Shown here piece after piece: positions 45,037-53,849 of a DNA stretch of 64,000 nucleotides (position 1 is the first letter of the stretch; each line of letters opens with the position of its first letter). This DNA is from an uncultured Pelagibacteraceae bacterium. GTDB taxonomy: Bacteria; Pseudomonadota; Alphaproteobacteria; Pelagibacterales; Pelagibacteraceae. Made by a program: the position numbers and the translations under genes. The stretch spans positions 140,001-204,000 of the forward strand of contig CACMND010000001.1 of assembly GCA_902614975.1 (NCBI GenBank). The letters run 5' to 3'. The notes below the pieces were generated by a model that saw nothing but the letters and a program-made list of their open reading frames with translations, did not search any database and was not told the origin of the DNA.

Positions 45037-45111
45037 TTAAATAGCTAGCTTGCAGCCAGCATGAAAATGATGTCTGTGAGTTTTTTTGTTAATATTAACT
45101 AACTTATTCAT
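45037..45111 (-). CDS. Candidate histidine-rich leader peptide of the tRNA-His-hisS operon
   Basis: A 24-codon frame, MNKLVNINKKTHRHHFHAGC followed by four more residues, about 50 nt upstream of tRNA-His. The run CAC AGA CAT CAT TTT CAT gives four His in six codons, as expected of a his attenuator peptide. A possible promoter (TTGCAT-16-TATTTA, extended -10 TGT) would start transcription at or next to the ATG. A hairpin (GCTGGC-TGCAA-GCTAGC) overlaps its end and precedes a U-containing AT-rich stretch. No Shine-Dalgarno. The frame extends upstream to an ATG at 45189 (50 codons). Speculative. Confidence 0.35.
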   Translation of the reverse strand: MNKLVNINKKTHRHHFHAGCKLAI

Positions 45112-45118
45112 TGCTGTG

Positions 45119-45146
45119 TAAATAACATTTTTTTTTTTAAATGCAA
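45119..45146 (-). promoter_or_regulatory. Candidate promoter upstream of the his leader
   Basis: TTGCAT (45146-45141), 16-bp spacer containing an 11-A tract, TGT and TATTTA (45124-45119). An A-tract and an extended -10 could help activity. The start would fall at about 45112-45111, at the first base of the candidate leader peptide. Confidence 0.35.
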
Positions 45147-45165
45147 GCCAGAAAAGGCTCTGCAC

Positions 45166-45200
45166 AGGAATAGTTATGTTTATTAACATATCCTATTCCT
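45166..45200 (-). other. Long hairpin downstream of cspA
   Basis: Outer arms AGGAATAG/CTATTCCT pair perfectly (8 bp), and inner arms ATGTT/AACAT (5 bp) cap with a 4-nt loop. It lies 31 nt after the cspA stop. There is no U-run after it on the minus strand, so it is not a standard intrinsic terminator; it may protect the cspA mRNA 3' end. A second imperfect stem (GCAGAGCC/GGCTTGC) follows at 45143-45163. Confidence 0.45.
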
Positions 45201-45230
45201 ATACAAATATTTTTGATGAATTAAATTTTA

Positions 45231-45443
45231 TTAACCTAATTTTTTCAAATTTACAGCGCTTGGACCTTTTTCGCCATCTTGAATTTCGAATTCTATAGCA
45301 TCGTTTTCGTTCAAAAATCTTAGCCCAGCTTCTCTAACTGCGCTCGCATGAACAAAACAATCTTTTTCTCCGTCTTCTCTTTCAATAAAACCGTAGCCCT
45401 TCTTGCCGTTGAACCACTTTACTTTGCCTTTTAATGTACTCAT
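45231..45443 (-). CDS. cspA: Cold shock domain protein
   Basis: 70-residue single-stranded nucleic acid binding protein with RNP1 KGYGFI (15-20) and RNP2-type CFVHASA (28-34). Acts as RNA chaperone; constitutive versions are common in SAR11. It has a 114-nt upstream region with a small hairpin (AGCTA-TTTA-TAGCT), as is usual for csp leaders. It may read through from the infA-tRNA-Phe operon or use its own promoter; the weak AAAG before ATG is the only ribosome binding site. Confidence 0.96.
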   Translation of the reverse strand: MSTLKGKVKWFNGKKGYGFIEREDGEKDCFVHASAVREAGLRFLNENDAIEFEIQDGEKGPSAVNLKKLG

Positions 45444-45557
45444 ACTTTAGTTACTCTTTCTTTGTTATTATATAATTAGCTATAAATAGCTGGTGGATAG
45501 GTATTAGATTTTAATTTTGAATGCAAGCATAATGATGGATATTAATACCACATGGAG
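45444..45557 (-). promoter_or_regulatory. cspA leader region
   Basis: 114 nt between tRNA-Phe and cspA. It contains the perfect hairpin AGCTA-TTTA-TAGCT and a TATAAT-like element close to the cspA start. The string ATGCAAGC here also occurs between cspA and tRNA-His. No coding frame seen. Confidence 0.3.
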
Positions 45558-45633
45558 TGGTGGCTTCGGCGGGACTCGAACCAGCGACACAAGCCTTTTC
45601 AGGGCTCTGCTCTACCAACTGAGCTACGAAGCC
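45558..45633 (-). tRNA. tRNA-Phe (anticodon GAA)
   Basis: 76-nt cloverleaf: acceptor GGCTTCG/CGAAGCC, D-stem GCTC/GAGC, anticodon stem GAGCC/GGCTT with loop CTGAAAA, T-arm around TTCGAGT with one mismatch in the stem, discriminator A and encoded CCA. It starts 3 nt after the infA stop and is probably cut out of the same transcript. Confidence 0.97.
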
Positions 45634-45636
45634 ATA

Positions 45637-45852
45637 TTAAGACCTAAAAATTATACGACCCTTTGATAAATCGTATGGAGAAACTTCTAGTTTTACTCTA
45701 TCACCTTGTAAAACACGAATACGATTTTTTCTGAGTTTTCCTGCTGTGTGAGCTGTAACGTTATGACCATTGTCAAGTTTAACTCTAAACATAGCATTAG
45801 GAAGAAGATCTGTTACTACACCTTCAAACTCCAACGTATCCTGTTTACTCAA
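45637..45852 (-). CDS. infA: Translation initiation factor IF-1
   Basis: 71-residue OB-fold protein that binds the 30S A site. The sequence from FEGVV to the terminal GRIIFRS, including LPNAMFRV and [14 protein letters not shown], is typical. It starts 4 nt after hisD and ends 3 nt before tRNA-Phe. Confidence 0.97.
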   Translation of the reverse strand: MSKQDTLEFEGVVTDLLPNAMFRVKLDNGHNVTAHTAGKLRKNRIRVLQGDRVKLEVSPYDLSKGRIIFRS

Positions 45853-45856
45853 ATTA

Positions 45857-47119
45857 TTATCTCCTCATTCTTGATCTTATACTTAAAGCATGTCCATATA
45901 ATTCTTCATACTCTGCGAGATGTGTAGCGGATTCTCCTATTTTCTCAACACCTTTTTTAGATAGAGTTATATAGCTAATTTTTTTATAAAATTCGTTAAC
46001 GTTCAATCCTGACGCAAACTTTGCAGATCCAAAAGTTGGTAAGACATGATTTGTGCCAGCATTATAGTCTGTAACTGCCATGGGAGAATATTTACCAATA
46101 CAAACGCTTCCAACGTTGATTATTTTATTAATTATTTTATTTGGTTTTGAAATATTTATTTCTAAATGCTCTGGAGCTATTTCATTTATTGAATTAATTA
46201 TATCTGAATTTTTTTTTGCAAGAATTGCTAAACCATTATTTTTAAGACTTTTAAAAGCTATTGATCTTCTTGGTAGTTTTTTTATTTTTTCTTTAATTTT
46301 TTTTTGAAATTCTTTTATCAATTTTATATCTTTTGAAATAAGGATACACTGCGAATTTTCATCATGCTCTGCTTGACCTATCATTGATGTGAGCACATCT
46401 TCGATTTTAGTTTTATTATCTGCTAAAATTGTTATTTCTGAAGGACCAGCTACCATAGACTCTATACCAACCTGGCCAAATAATTCTTTTTTAGCTGCAG
46501 CGACAAAAATATTTCCAGGTCCAACAATTTTATTAACTTTTTGAATATAAGCTAAACTTGCTATAGCTTGAGCACCACCCATTGAATAAATTTCATTAAT
46601 TCCAACTTTCTGAGCAGCATATAAAACAGCAGGATTTAATTTTCCATTAAGTTTGGGATTCGCTAAGACAATTCTTTTAACACCAGCAATCTTAGCAGGT
46701 ATAGAATTCATAAGTAATGTAGAAGGTAAATTTGCAGGAACGTAAATTCCAACAGACTGTAACGGCACATATTTATAAGCAAGCTTATTCTTATATTTAT
46801 CTTTATAAAAAATATTTTTTCTCTGCTGTTTTTTATGAAAATTAAAAATCCTATTATATGCTAAATCAATTGATTGTTTTATTTTTTTATCTAAAGATTT
46901 AATTGAAGTTTTTAGTTCATTATCTCTAATTTTTATGGAATTATTTTTGCTAAATTTTTTTTCGTATTTTAACAATGCCTTGTTCTTATTTACCTTTACA
47001 TCTTTTAGAATTCTTTTTACTATAGTTGTATCAATATTCTTTCCAGATCTCCTCAAATCCAAAAAGTTTAGTAATTTAGTCTGATAATTTTTACTTTTAG
47101 CGTCTAAAAACTTAATCAT
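45857..47119 (-). CDS. hisD: Histidinol dehydrogenase
   Basis: Last two oxidations of histidine synthesis, zinc and NAD dependent. [20 protein letters not shown], the SMVAGPSEI block and QAEHDENSQ near the metal site are present; 420 residues is normal. It is not with the other his genes but lies between DUF2948 (8-nt overlap) and infA, a known alphaproteobacterial order. Confidence 0.95.
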   Translation of the reverse strand: MIKFLDAKSKNYQTKLLNFLDLRRSGKNIDTTIVKRILKDVKVNKNKALLKYEKKFSKNNSIKIRDNELKTSIKSLDKKIKQSIDLAYNRIFNFHKKQQRKNIFYKDKYKNKLAYKYVPLQSVGIYVPANLPSTLLMNSIPAKIAGVKRIVLANPKLNGKLNPAVLYAAQKVGINEIYSMGGAQAIASLAYIQKVNKIVGPGNIFVAAAKKELFGQVGIESMVAGPSEITILADNKTKIEDVLTSMIGQAEHDENSQCILISKDIKLIKEFQKKIKEKIKKLPRRSIAFKSLKNNGLAILAKKNSDIINSINEIAPEHLEINISKPNKIINKIINVGSVCIGKYSPMAVTDYNAGTNHVLPTFGSAKFASGLNVNEFYKKISYITLSKKGVEKIGESATHLAEYEELYGHALSIRSRMRR

Positions 47120-47504
47120 TTTTAATTTTTTGGTCCTCCAATGTTACATCAACAACTTCCGTGGACAGTGTTATAATTCCATTTTTTGAAAATAACAGAA
47201 CTATTTCAAAATTTTCTTGTTTTTTAAAAATATCAATTGCAAATAATTCTAAAGTTAAGTCTGCATTGGACTGATTAATGTTTTTAGACTTGGAACTTTC
47301 AATAAATTCAAATTTTATAACACTATTAATAGGTTTGCCATTAGCTGTTTCTTTATCCATTCTTAAAACAGAAAGTAAAAAAATTTTTGTAGATGGCAAA
47401 TATTTTATACCAGAAATTTTGACTTTAGACTCTGCACATATCGCTGATATAATTTGTAAGTCATCTGGAGATTGAGCGATTACTTTCTTTAAAAAATTAT
47501 TCAC
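47112..47504 (-). CDS. DUF2948 family protein
   Basis: 130-residue protein of a family confined largely to alphaproteobacteria and usually found between murA and hisD, as here. SPDDLQIISAICAESKV near the N-terminus is typical. Function unknown. The start codon is GTG, overlapping the murA stop as TAGTG. Confidence 0.83.
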   Translation of the reverse strand: MNNFLKKVIAQSPDDLQIISAICAESKVKISGIKYLPSTKIFLLSVLRMDKETANGKPINSVIKFEFIESSKSKNINQSNADLTLELFAIDIFKKQENFEIVLLFSKNGIITLSTEVVDVTLEDQKIKND

Positions 47505-48766
47505 TAAGATATTCTTTTAATTTTTACCCCAATTTTTTTTAATTTATTTTCAATTTTTTCATAACCTCTATCCAAATGATATACTCTATTAATAATTGAT
47601 GTGCCTCTTGAAATAAAAGCTGCTAAAACTAAAGCTACTGATGCCCTCAAATCACTAGACATTAACTCGGCTCCATCTAGATTATTCGTTCCTTCAATAA
47701 TTGCCTTGTTACCTTTAATATTTATTTTTGCACCCAATCTTTTTAATTCTGGAACATGCATAAATCTGTTTTCAAATATATTTTCTTCAATTGTGCTTTT
47801 CCCATTTGCTCTAGTTAATAACACCATAATTTGGGCTTGTAGATCAGTGGGGAAGTTTGGATATTCTCCAGTTTTTAAAAATACCAAACTTCTAATTTTT
47901 TTTGGTCCCTTAATTTGAATTGTATTTTTTGTGGTTTTTATCTTTGCACCAATTTTCTTAAGTAAATTTATCTCTGTGTTAATAATTTTTGGCTCAAAAT
48001 TTTTAATTTTTAAGTTTCCGCCATTCAAACATGCAGCAACACAAAAAGTACCTGCTTCAATTCTATCATTCATAATTGAGTAAGTTATACTTTTTAATGT
48101 TTTAACACCTTCTATTTTTAAAGTTCTTTTACCAATCCATTTGATATTAGCACCAGCTGTTTTAAGAAAATTTGTCAGATCCTTGATCTCAGGTTCTATA
48201 GCACAATTCTTTATTGTGGAAGTTCCTCTTGCAAGACAAGCAGCAAGAATTGAATTTTCGGTAGCTCCAACAGATATTTTTGAAAATCTTATTTCTGAAC
48301 CAACTAATCCTTCTCGAGCTTTTGCATTAACATATCCTTTTTCAATTTGTATTTTAACACCTAACTTTGATATAGCTTTTAAATGTATATCTATTGGTCT
48401 TACTCCAATACTGCAACCACCTGGGCTACTTACTTTCGCTTTTTTATTTTTTGCCAATAAAGGGCCAAGAACTAAAATTCCTGCTCTCATTGTTTTAACT
48501 AGAGAATAAGGTGCAAAAAAATTATTTTTTTTCCCTTTAGAGATTGTCGCTATTTTTTTATTATTTTTAAAGCTAATTTTTTTTCCTAGTGATTTTAGCA
48601 GATTAAGCATTGTATCTATGTCTTTAACTCGTGGAAGATTTTTAATTGTTACATTTTTATCAAAGAGTAAAGTTGCAGCAAGTATTGGTAAAGCAGCATT
48701 TTTACTTCCAGAAATAGATACCTCTCCTCTGATCTTAGAGGGACCAATGATTTTAAATTTATCCAT
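47504..48766 (-). CDS. murA: UDP-N-acetylglucosamine 1-carboxyvinyltransferase
   Basis: First committed step of peptidoglycan synthesis, the target of fosfomycin. SISGSKNAALPILAA (17-31) and the catalytic Cys C118 in PGGCSIGVRPID are present, so the enzyme is the drug-sensitive Cys type. 420 residues. One nucleotide separates it from the dcd stop. Confidence 0.96.
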   Translation of the reverse strand: MDKFKIIGPSKIRGEVSISGSKNAALPILAATLLFDKNVTIKNLPRVKDIDTMLNLLKSLGKKISFKNNKKIATISKGKKNNFFAPYSLVKTMRAGILVLGPLLAKNKKAKVSSPGGCSIGVRPIDIHLKAISKLGVKIQIEKGYVNAKAREGLVGSEIRFSKISVGATENSILAACLARGTSTIKNCAIEPEIKDLTNFLKTAGANIKWIGKRTLKIEGVKTLKSITYSIMNDRIEAGTFCVAACLNGGNLKIKNFEPKIINTEINLLKKIGAKIKTTKNTIQIKGPKKIRSLVFLKTGEYPNFPTDLQAQIMVLLTRANGKSTIEENIFENRFMHVPELKRLGAKINIKGNKAIIEGTNNLDGAELMSSDLRASVALVLAAFISRGTSIINRVYHLDRGYEKIENKLKKIGVKIKRIS

Positions 48767-48767
48767 T

Positions 48768-49322
48768 TTATATTTTAGGGAGGGTTACTCCTTTTTGACC
48801 CATATATTTTCCGTTTCTATCCGCATATGAGACATCTGGTTTCTCGTTTCCTCTTAAAAATATAAATTGGGCAACACCTTCATTAGCATAAATTTTGGCT
48901 GGTAATGGAGTTGTGTTAGAAAATTCAAGAGTTACATGACCTTCCCATCCTGGCTCCAGAGGCGTTACATTAACAATAATTCCACATCTAGCATAAGTGG
49001 ACTTTCCTAAGCAAATAACCAAAACATCACTTGGGATTTTAAAATATTCTACTGTTCTTGCCAAAACAAAAGAATTTGGTGGAATAATGCATTCATCAGA
49101 TTCTTTTGTTACAAAATTTGTTGGTTTAAAATTTTTTGGATCTACAATTTCAGAGTTAACATTAGTAAATATTTTAAATTCATTAGATACTCTCGCATCG
49201 TACCCGTATGAAGAAACACCAAATGAAATTTTCCCTTCCCTTATTTGTTTATCCTCAAATGGTGAAATCATTGCTTGTTCTTTCGCCATTTTGATTATCC
49301 ACTTATCTGATTGCACTGACAT
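48768..49322 (-). CDS. dcd: dCTP deaminase
   Basis: Makes dUTP from dCTP, the main route to thymidylate in many proteobacteria. SYARCGI-like region [21 protein letters not shown] and the catalytic Glu in VTLEFSN are present; 184 residues is normal. It follows a 33-codon gene with no gap (TAA then ATG) and precedes murA. Confidence 0.96.
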   Translation of the reverse strand: MSVQSDKWIIKMAKEQAMISPFEDKQIREGKISFGVSSYGYDARVSNEFKIFTNVNSEIVDPKNFKPTNFVTKESDECIIPPNSFVLARTVEYFKIPSDVLVICLGKSTYARCGIIVNVTPLEPGWEGHVTLEFSNTTPLPAKIYANEGVAQFIFLRGNEKPDVSYADRNGKYMGQKGVTLPKI

Positions 49323-49424
49323 TTATTTATTTTTTTTATTTTTTCTTTGAAAAATTTTTCTTTTTCTTAAATTTTTACGCAAAGCTTCTTCGAGTTTAGC
49401 TTTTTTATCCTTCTTCCTGTCCAT
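49323..49424 (-). CDS. Small Lys/Arg-rich protein of 33 residues
   Basis: Begins MDRKKDKKAKLEEALRKNLR and ends in a Lys/Asn tail; more than half of the residues are charged. The frame fills the gap between the 65-residue gene (5 nt upstream) and dcd (start immediately after its TAA), a spacing that matches true operon genes in this window. No known family recognised. A basic helix that binds RNA or ribosomes is one guess. Confidence 0.6.
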   Translation of the reverse strand: MDRKKDKKAKLEEALRKNLRKRKIFQRKNKKNK

Positions 49425-49429
49425 CTTGA

Positions 49430-49627
49430 TTACTTTTTGTCTGGATTGGTAAGGTGATCCAAAGTTATTACTTGATCGATTGGTATTGTTTTATCCTCTG
49501 GAATTTTGGGGTCACCTTGTTTGGCTATTTTTTTTGCTCTTTTTTCTGCAAGCTTTTTTTCTCTTTTAGCCTGCTTCTCCATAGCCTTAGCTCCTCTTGT
49601 TGATTTATAATCGTAGTGAATTCCCAT
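49430..49627 (-). CDS. Small charged protein of unknown function
   Basis: 65 residues: MGIHYDYKSTRGAKAMEKQA, then a helical Lys/Ala/Arg/Glu stretch (18-42), then a Pro/Asp-rich tail. Not assigned to a named family. It heads the minus-strand operon that continues with the 33-residue protein, dcd, murA, DUF2948, hisD and infA. Confidence 0.7.
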   Translation of the reverse strand: MGIHYDYKSTRGAKAMEKQAKREKKLAEKRAKKIAKQGDPKIPEDKTIPIDQVITLDHLTNPDKK

Positions 49628-49681
49628 ATCATTTACCTAATTTAGATATACCCGATTTTCGTAAAAAATTAAGGCAATTAT

Positions 49682-49710
49682 TTGAAAAAAACAATTTTAT
49701 ACACTAATTT
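49682..49710 (+). promoter_or_regulatory. Candidate promoter of tRNA-Thr
   Basis: TTGAAA (49682-49687), 17-bp spacer, TAATTT (49705-49710). The predicted start is about 5 nt before the mature tRNA. Plausible, but the background is very AT-rich. Confidence 0.4.
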
Positions 49711-49721
49711 AATTAAAAATT

Positions 49722-49795
49722 GCCCTTATAGTTAAATGGTATAACACATCCATGGTAAGGATGAGTTTCCAGTTCAATTCTGGGTGAGGGCACCA
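49722..49795 (+). tRNA. tRNA-Thr (anticodon GGU)
   Basis: 74-nt cloverleaf: acceptor GCCCTTA/TGAGGGC, anticodon stem CATCC/GGATG with loop ATGGTAA, T-arm TCCAG/CTGGG with loop TTCAATT, discriminator A, encoded CCA. It ends 1 nt before the stop of the converging TVP38 gene. Confidence 0.96.
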
Positions 49796-49796
49796 G

Positions 49797-50513
49797 TCAT
49801 TTGTAGAATTTTTTTTTAATTATAAATCCAGTTATAACTAAGATTATCATGCCGATTACAGGTACATAAATATCTGGAGTTAAAATTATATCAAATATAC
49901 TTGGAAGTTCTTGATTGTTTTCAATAACTTTGTTTAGGCCTGCGCCAAGTGAGGCTCCAACAAATAACTGAGGGGTCATTCCAATAACAGATCCTAAAAA
50001 GAAATTTTTAATTCTAACATTAAATAATGTTGGCAAAATATTTGAAATAAAGAATGGTATTCCACCAACAAATCTATATATCAGAAAAAAAGTAAATTCA
50101 TTTTCTTTAAATTTTTCAGTAAGATTAGAAAACTTAGATGAAAATTTTTTTTTAATTAAATCTTTAAAAAAATAATTTGCGCTGATGTATAAAAGAGTTG
50201 CTCCAATTGATAAACCAAATACAATAAGTATTGTTCCAATCCATTTTCCAAATACAAATCCTCCAACTAAAAAAACTGGTGAACCAAATCCTAAGAGCAT
50301 AACCCAAATAATCACTCCAATAAAAAATAATATGCTAGCAAATAAAAGATTGGAATTTTTGATATCATTTAATTTGTCTCTATTATTTTTTATAAGTTCA
50401 AAACTTGAAAAGTCGTCAAATGAGAAATAGCTAAAAAAAAACAACAAAAAGCCAGTAACTATGGAAAGATATATAATACCGAGAATAATTTTTAATTTAT
50501 TTTCATTTTCCAT
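49797..50513 (-). CDS. TVP38/TMEM64 (DedA-like) membrane protein
   Basis: 238 residues with about six hydrophobic segments. The conserved VTT/SNARE-associated core is visible as the FGFGSPVFLVGG-like LGFGSPVFLVGGFVFG region and RFVGGIPFFISNILPTLFN followed by GMTPQLFVGASLGAG. Such proteins are thought to be lipid scramblases or transporters. The substrate is unknown. Divergent from rpmH. Confidence 0.88.
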   Translation of the reverse strand: MENENKLKIILGIIYLSIVTGFLLFFFSYFSFDDFSSFELIKNNRDKLNDIKNSNLLFASILFFIGVIIWVMLLGFGSPVFLVGGFVFGKWIGTILIVFGLSIGATLLYISANYFFKDLIKKKFSSKFSNLTEKFKENEFTFFLIYRFVGGIPFFISNILPTLFNVRIKNFFLGSVIGMTPQLFVGASLGAGLNKVIENNQELPSIFDIILTPDIYVPVIGMIILVITGFIIKKKFYK

Positions 50514-50597
50514 TTTGTTCTAATTTATTAAAAATTGCTGTACTTATATACATTAAATTGTATAACTACCGAAATTTAACAAAAAAGAAGCCTTAAT

Positions 50598-50732
50598 ATG
50601 AAACGTACATATCAACCTAGTAAAAAAGTGAGAAAAAGAAGGCATGGTTTTAGGTCCAAAATGAAGACCAAAGGTGGAAGAAAACTAATTAGAAGAAGAA
50701 GAAGTAAGGGTAGAAAAAAACTCACTGTTTAA
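50598..50732 (+). CDS. rpmH: 50S ribosomal protein L34
   Basis: 44 residues, [20 protein letters not shown] and then the typical [19 protein letters not shown] end. L34 is always short and sits before rnpA. The TAA overlaps the rnpA ATG by one base (TAATG). Confidence 0.98.
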   Translation: MKRTYQPSKKVRKRRHGFRSKMKTKGGRKLIRRRRSKGRKKLTV

Positions 50733-51073
50733 TGCAGGCTAAATTAAAAAGTTTATCAAAAAATGAAGATTTTAAATTTATTTTAAATGGTAAAAAAATT
50801 TCAAATAGATACTCAACAATTTTTTACAGGAGATTAGAAAATAAAAGTAATAGATATTTTAATATAAGTTTTATTACAAAAAAAAAGATTGGTACAGCTG
50901 TTATAAGAAATAAAATTAAAAGAAGATTAAGAAATATGATGAATGAGGCTTTAAAAAAAATTAAAATTAATCTTAACTATAGTTACTTATTAATTGCTAG
51001 AAAATCTGTTTTAGATGATGAGTACAATTTTATTAAAATAAAACTTTTTAGTGAGTTAAAAAAAATTAGATAG
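50732..51073 (+). CDS. rnpA: Ribonuclease P protein component
   Basis: Protein cofactor of RNase P, which matures tRNA 5' ends. 113 residues with the signature RNKIKRRLRNMMNEA (about 66-80). The rpmH-rnpA-yidD-yidC order is standard. Confidence 0.96.
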   Translation: MQAKLKSLSKNEDFKFILNGKKISNRYSTIFYRRLENKSNRYFNISFITKKKIGTAVIRNKIKRRLRNMMNEALKKIKINLNYSYLLIARKSVLDDEYNFIKIKLFSELKKIR

Positions 51074-51075
51074 TT

Positions 51076-51315
51076 ATGATTAAAAAAGGATTAATATATT
51101 TAATTAAATTTTATAAATATTTCATTTCACCTGTTCTAGGTAATAATTGCAGATATCTTCCAACCTGTTCAGAATATTTTATTGATAGTTTAAATGAATA
51201 CGGTGTTTTGAAAGGTTGTTACAAAGGTATTAAAAGAATTTTAACATGTCATCCTATAAAAATTTTAGGAGGAGGACATGGGTATGATCCGGTAAAGAAA
51301 AAGAATATTAAATAA
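51076..51315 (+). CDS. yidD: Membrane protein insertion efficiency factor YidD
   Basis: 79 residues with the typical three cysteines in NNCRYLPTCSEY and LTCHP. Helps YidC-dependent insertion. 2 nt after rnpA and overlapping yidC by 1 nt. Confidence 0.96.
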   Translation: MIKKGLIYLIKFYKYFISPVLGNNCRYLPTCSEYFIDSLNEYGVLKGCYKGIKRILTCHPIKILGGGHGYDPVKKKNIK

Positions 51316-52997
51316 TGGACACGAGAAACGTAATAGCAGCAATTTCATTAAGTGCAGCAGTAATAATTCTCTATGGATTATTTTTTGCTCCACCAAGTCC
51401 TGATCCAAAGCAGGTAAATAATAATGATCAAAATAAGAATAATCTTCAACTAAACGAAGCACCAAAAATAGAGCAAAATATTGAGAATAATAAAATTTCT
51501 AGATCAGAGGCAATTAACAAAGTTGAAAGGATACTTTTTGAAAATGAAAATATTAAAGGTTCTATTTCTCTAGAGGGATCATTAATCGATGACCTGATCT
51601 TTAAGAAATACACTGAAACTTTAGACTCTGAAGAAAATGTAGTTTTGCTTAATCCTAAAGAGTCTGAAAATGGTTATTATATAGAAACAGGTTGGGCTAT
51701 AAATAATAAAGATATCGAAGTTCCTAATTCAAATACAAAGTGGGAAGTTGTTGGCAATAAATTGCTAACACCAAAAAATCCAATTAAATTAGTATGGAAT
51801 AATCAGCAGAATATAACTTTTGAGAAAGAAATAAGTATAGATGATAAATTTTTATTTACTGTTGACCAAAAAATTACGAATAATACTCAAAATACTTATA
51901 ACTTTTATCCCTATGGACAGATTATTAGAAACCTAGCTCCTGATGTAACTGATTTTTATATATTGCATGAAGGTTTATTAGGTGTTTTTGATGATAATCT
52001 TGTTGAGGAAGATTACGATGACATTAAAGATAAGAAGTACTCTGTAAATGCCAATAAAGGATGGATGGGTATTACAGATAAATATTGGATAACAAGTTTA
52101 ATCCCAGAAAGTAATAAAAGTTTTAGATCAGATTTCGATTATAAAAATAAATTTAAAGCTAACTTCATAGAGACTGCCGCAACAGAAGTCAGGGCTAATG
52201 AAAGTAAAACTAATCAGGTAAAGGTGATTATTGCAGCAAAAGAAGTGGATGTTGTTGATGGTTACGCCGAGAAACTAAATATTAATAAATTTGATTTAGC
52301 GATTGATTGGGGTTTCTTATATTTTTTAACAAAACCCATATTTTTAATATCCGATTATTTTTTTAAATTAACTGGCAACTATGGAATTGCAATAATACTA
52401 ATTACTGCTTGTATAAGAATACTATTTTTTCCTCTTGCTAACTACTCATTTAGATCTATGGCAAAGATGAAAGTTCTTCAACCCGAAATGGTAAGGCTTA
52501 AAGAACTTCATAAGGAAGATAAAATGAAGTTACAGCAAGAAATGATGGCTCTTTATAAAAGAGAGAAGGTGAATCCTGTAAGTGGGTGTTTGCCTATTTT
52601 AATTCAAATACCATTCTTCTTTGCAATCTATAAAATGTTATTTGTAACAATTGAAATGAGACATCAGCCTTTTTTTGGTTGGATACATGATCTAAGTGAA
52701 AGAGATCCAACAAGTTTATTTAATCTATTTGGTTTGTTACCATATGATGTACCGTCATTTTTAATAATCGGGGCTTGGCCTGTAGCAATGGGTGTAACAA
52801 TGTGGATGCAACAAAAACTTAATCCAACACCACCAGATCCAATTCAGCAAAAAATATTTATGTTTTTTCCTGTATTCTTAACAGTGATACTAGCACCTTT
52901 TCCATCAGGATTAGTTATATATTGGACAATTAATAACGTGCTTACAATGGCACAACAATATGTAATTATGAAGAGAACTTCAGTTAAAACAGTTTAA
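51315..52997 (+). CDS. yidC: Membrane protein insertase YidC
   Basis: Inserts and folds inner-membrane proteins with or without SecYEG. 560 residues: N-terminal membrane helix (about 4-26), large periplasmic domain (about 30-335) and a C-terminal five-helix core with GCLPILIQIPFFFAIYKMLF. Full-length gram-negative form. Confidence 0.97.
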   Translation: MDTRNVIAAISLSAAVIILYGLFFAPPSPDPKQVNNNDQNKNNLQLNEAPKIEQNIENNKISRSEAINKVERILFENENIKGSISLEGSLIDDLIFKKYTETLDSEENVVLLNPKESENGYYIETGWAINNKDIEVPNSNTKWEVVGNKLLTPKNPIKLVWNNQQNITFEKEISIDDKFLFTVDQKITNNTQNTYNFYPYGQIIRNLAPDVTDFYILHEGLLGVFDDNLVEEDYDDIKDKKYSVNANKGWMGITDKYWITSLIPESNKSFRSDFDYKNKFKANFIETAATEVRANESKTNQVKVIIAAKEVDVVDGYAEKLNINKFDLAIDWGFLYFLTKPIFLISDYFFKLTGNYGIAIILITACIRILFFPLANYSFRSMAKMKVLQPEMVRLKELHKEDKMKLQQEMMALYKREKVNPVSGCLPILIQIPFFFAIYKMLFVTIEMRHQPFFGWIHDLSERDPTSLFNLFGLLPYDVPSFLIIGAWPVAMGVTMWMQQKLNPTPPDPIQQKIFMFFPVFLTVILAPFPSGLVIYWTINNVLTMAQQYVIMKRTSVKTV

Positions 52998-53000
52998 TTG

Positions 53001-53849
53001 ATGGAATTAGATAAGATTATTCCAGCAGATGGGCCTAATATTAATGAGGTTGAAAAATATATAAACAAATATCAGTCTGAGGTAATAGTAATTAAATGTG
53101 GTGGATCTGTTTTATTAGATAAAAAACTATTTAATCAGTTCATAGAAGATATTTCAGTAATAAACAAAATCGGTTTATCAGCAATAGTCGTTCATGGTGG
53201 AGGTAAAAATATTAAAAAAAAATTAGATGAAAATAATATTGAAACAAAATTTATCAAAGGACTTAGGGTTTCAGATGAAAAAACAATAAGATATATAGAA
53301 GAGGCTTTACTAGAGCTTAATTTAGAGATTTTACATGAATTAAAATCTAAAAACACTAATGTTTGTTCAATATCACCTAAAGAAAATAATGTAATTAATA
53401 TTATTCCTGAAAGTAAAGAATTGGGGTATGTCGGGAAACCAAAAAAAATTAACAAAGAGAAAATATTAAATTTTATTAATAATAAACAAATTCCAATTGT
53501 TGTCCCTTTAGGATTGGGTGATGACGGCAGAATTTATAATATTAATGCAGATGTTGCTGCAGGTTCAATTGCAAAAGAGATCGATGCCAGACGTCTTCTT
53601 TTGATGACAGATGTTCAAGGAGTTCTTGATGAAAATCAAAAACTTATATCTGAAATTAATCTCAATAAAGCCAATGAAATGTTAAAAAATAATATTATTT
53701 CTGGAGGTATGATACCAAAAATAAACACTTGTCTAGATGCTATATCTAATGGTGTTAGAGGTGTAGTTATTGTTGATGGGAGAAAACCTCATTCAATACT
53801 ATTTGAGTTATTTTCTGATAAGGGTGCAGGAACATTAATAAGAAAATGA
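53001..53849 (+). CDS. argB: Acetylglutamate kinase
   Basis: Second step of arginine synthesis. VIKCGGSVL near the N-terminus, VVHGGGKNI and NINADVAAGSIA identify it; 282 residues from the ATG. A TTG one codon upstream (52998) is also possible. 3 nt after the yidC stop; overlaps the HAD gene by 4 nt. Confidence 0.94.
   Translation: MELDKIIPADGPNINEVEKYINKYQSEVIVIKCGGSVLLDKKLFNQFIEDISVINKIGLSAIVVHGGGKNIKKKLDENNIETKFIKGLRVSDEKTIRYIEEALLELNLEILHELKSKNTNVCSISPKENNVINIIPESKELGYVGKPKKINKEKILNFINNKQIPIVVPLGLGDDGRIYNINADVAAGSIAKEIDARRLLLMTDVQGVLDENQKLISEINLNKANEMLKNNIISGGMIPKINTCLDAISNGVRGVVIVDGRKPHSILFELFSDKGAGTLIRK

Noticed and set aside
45143-45200. Intrinsic terminator of cspA
   Set aside because: The hairpins are good but no U-run follows on the cspA strand.
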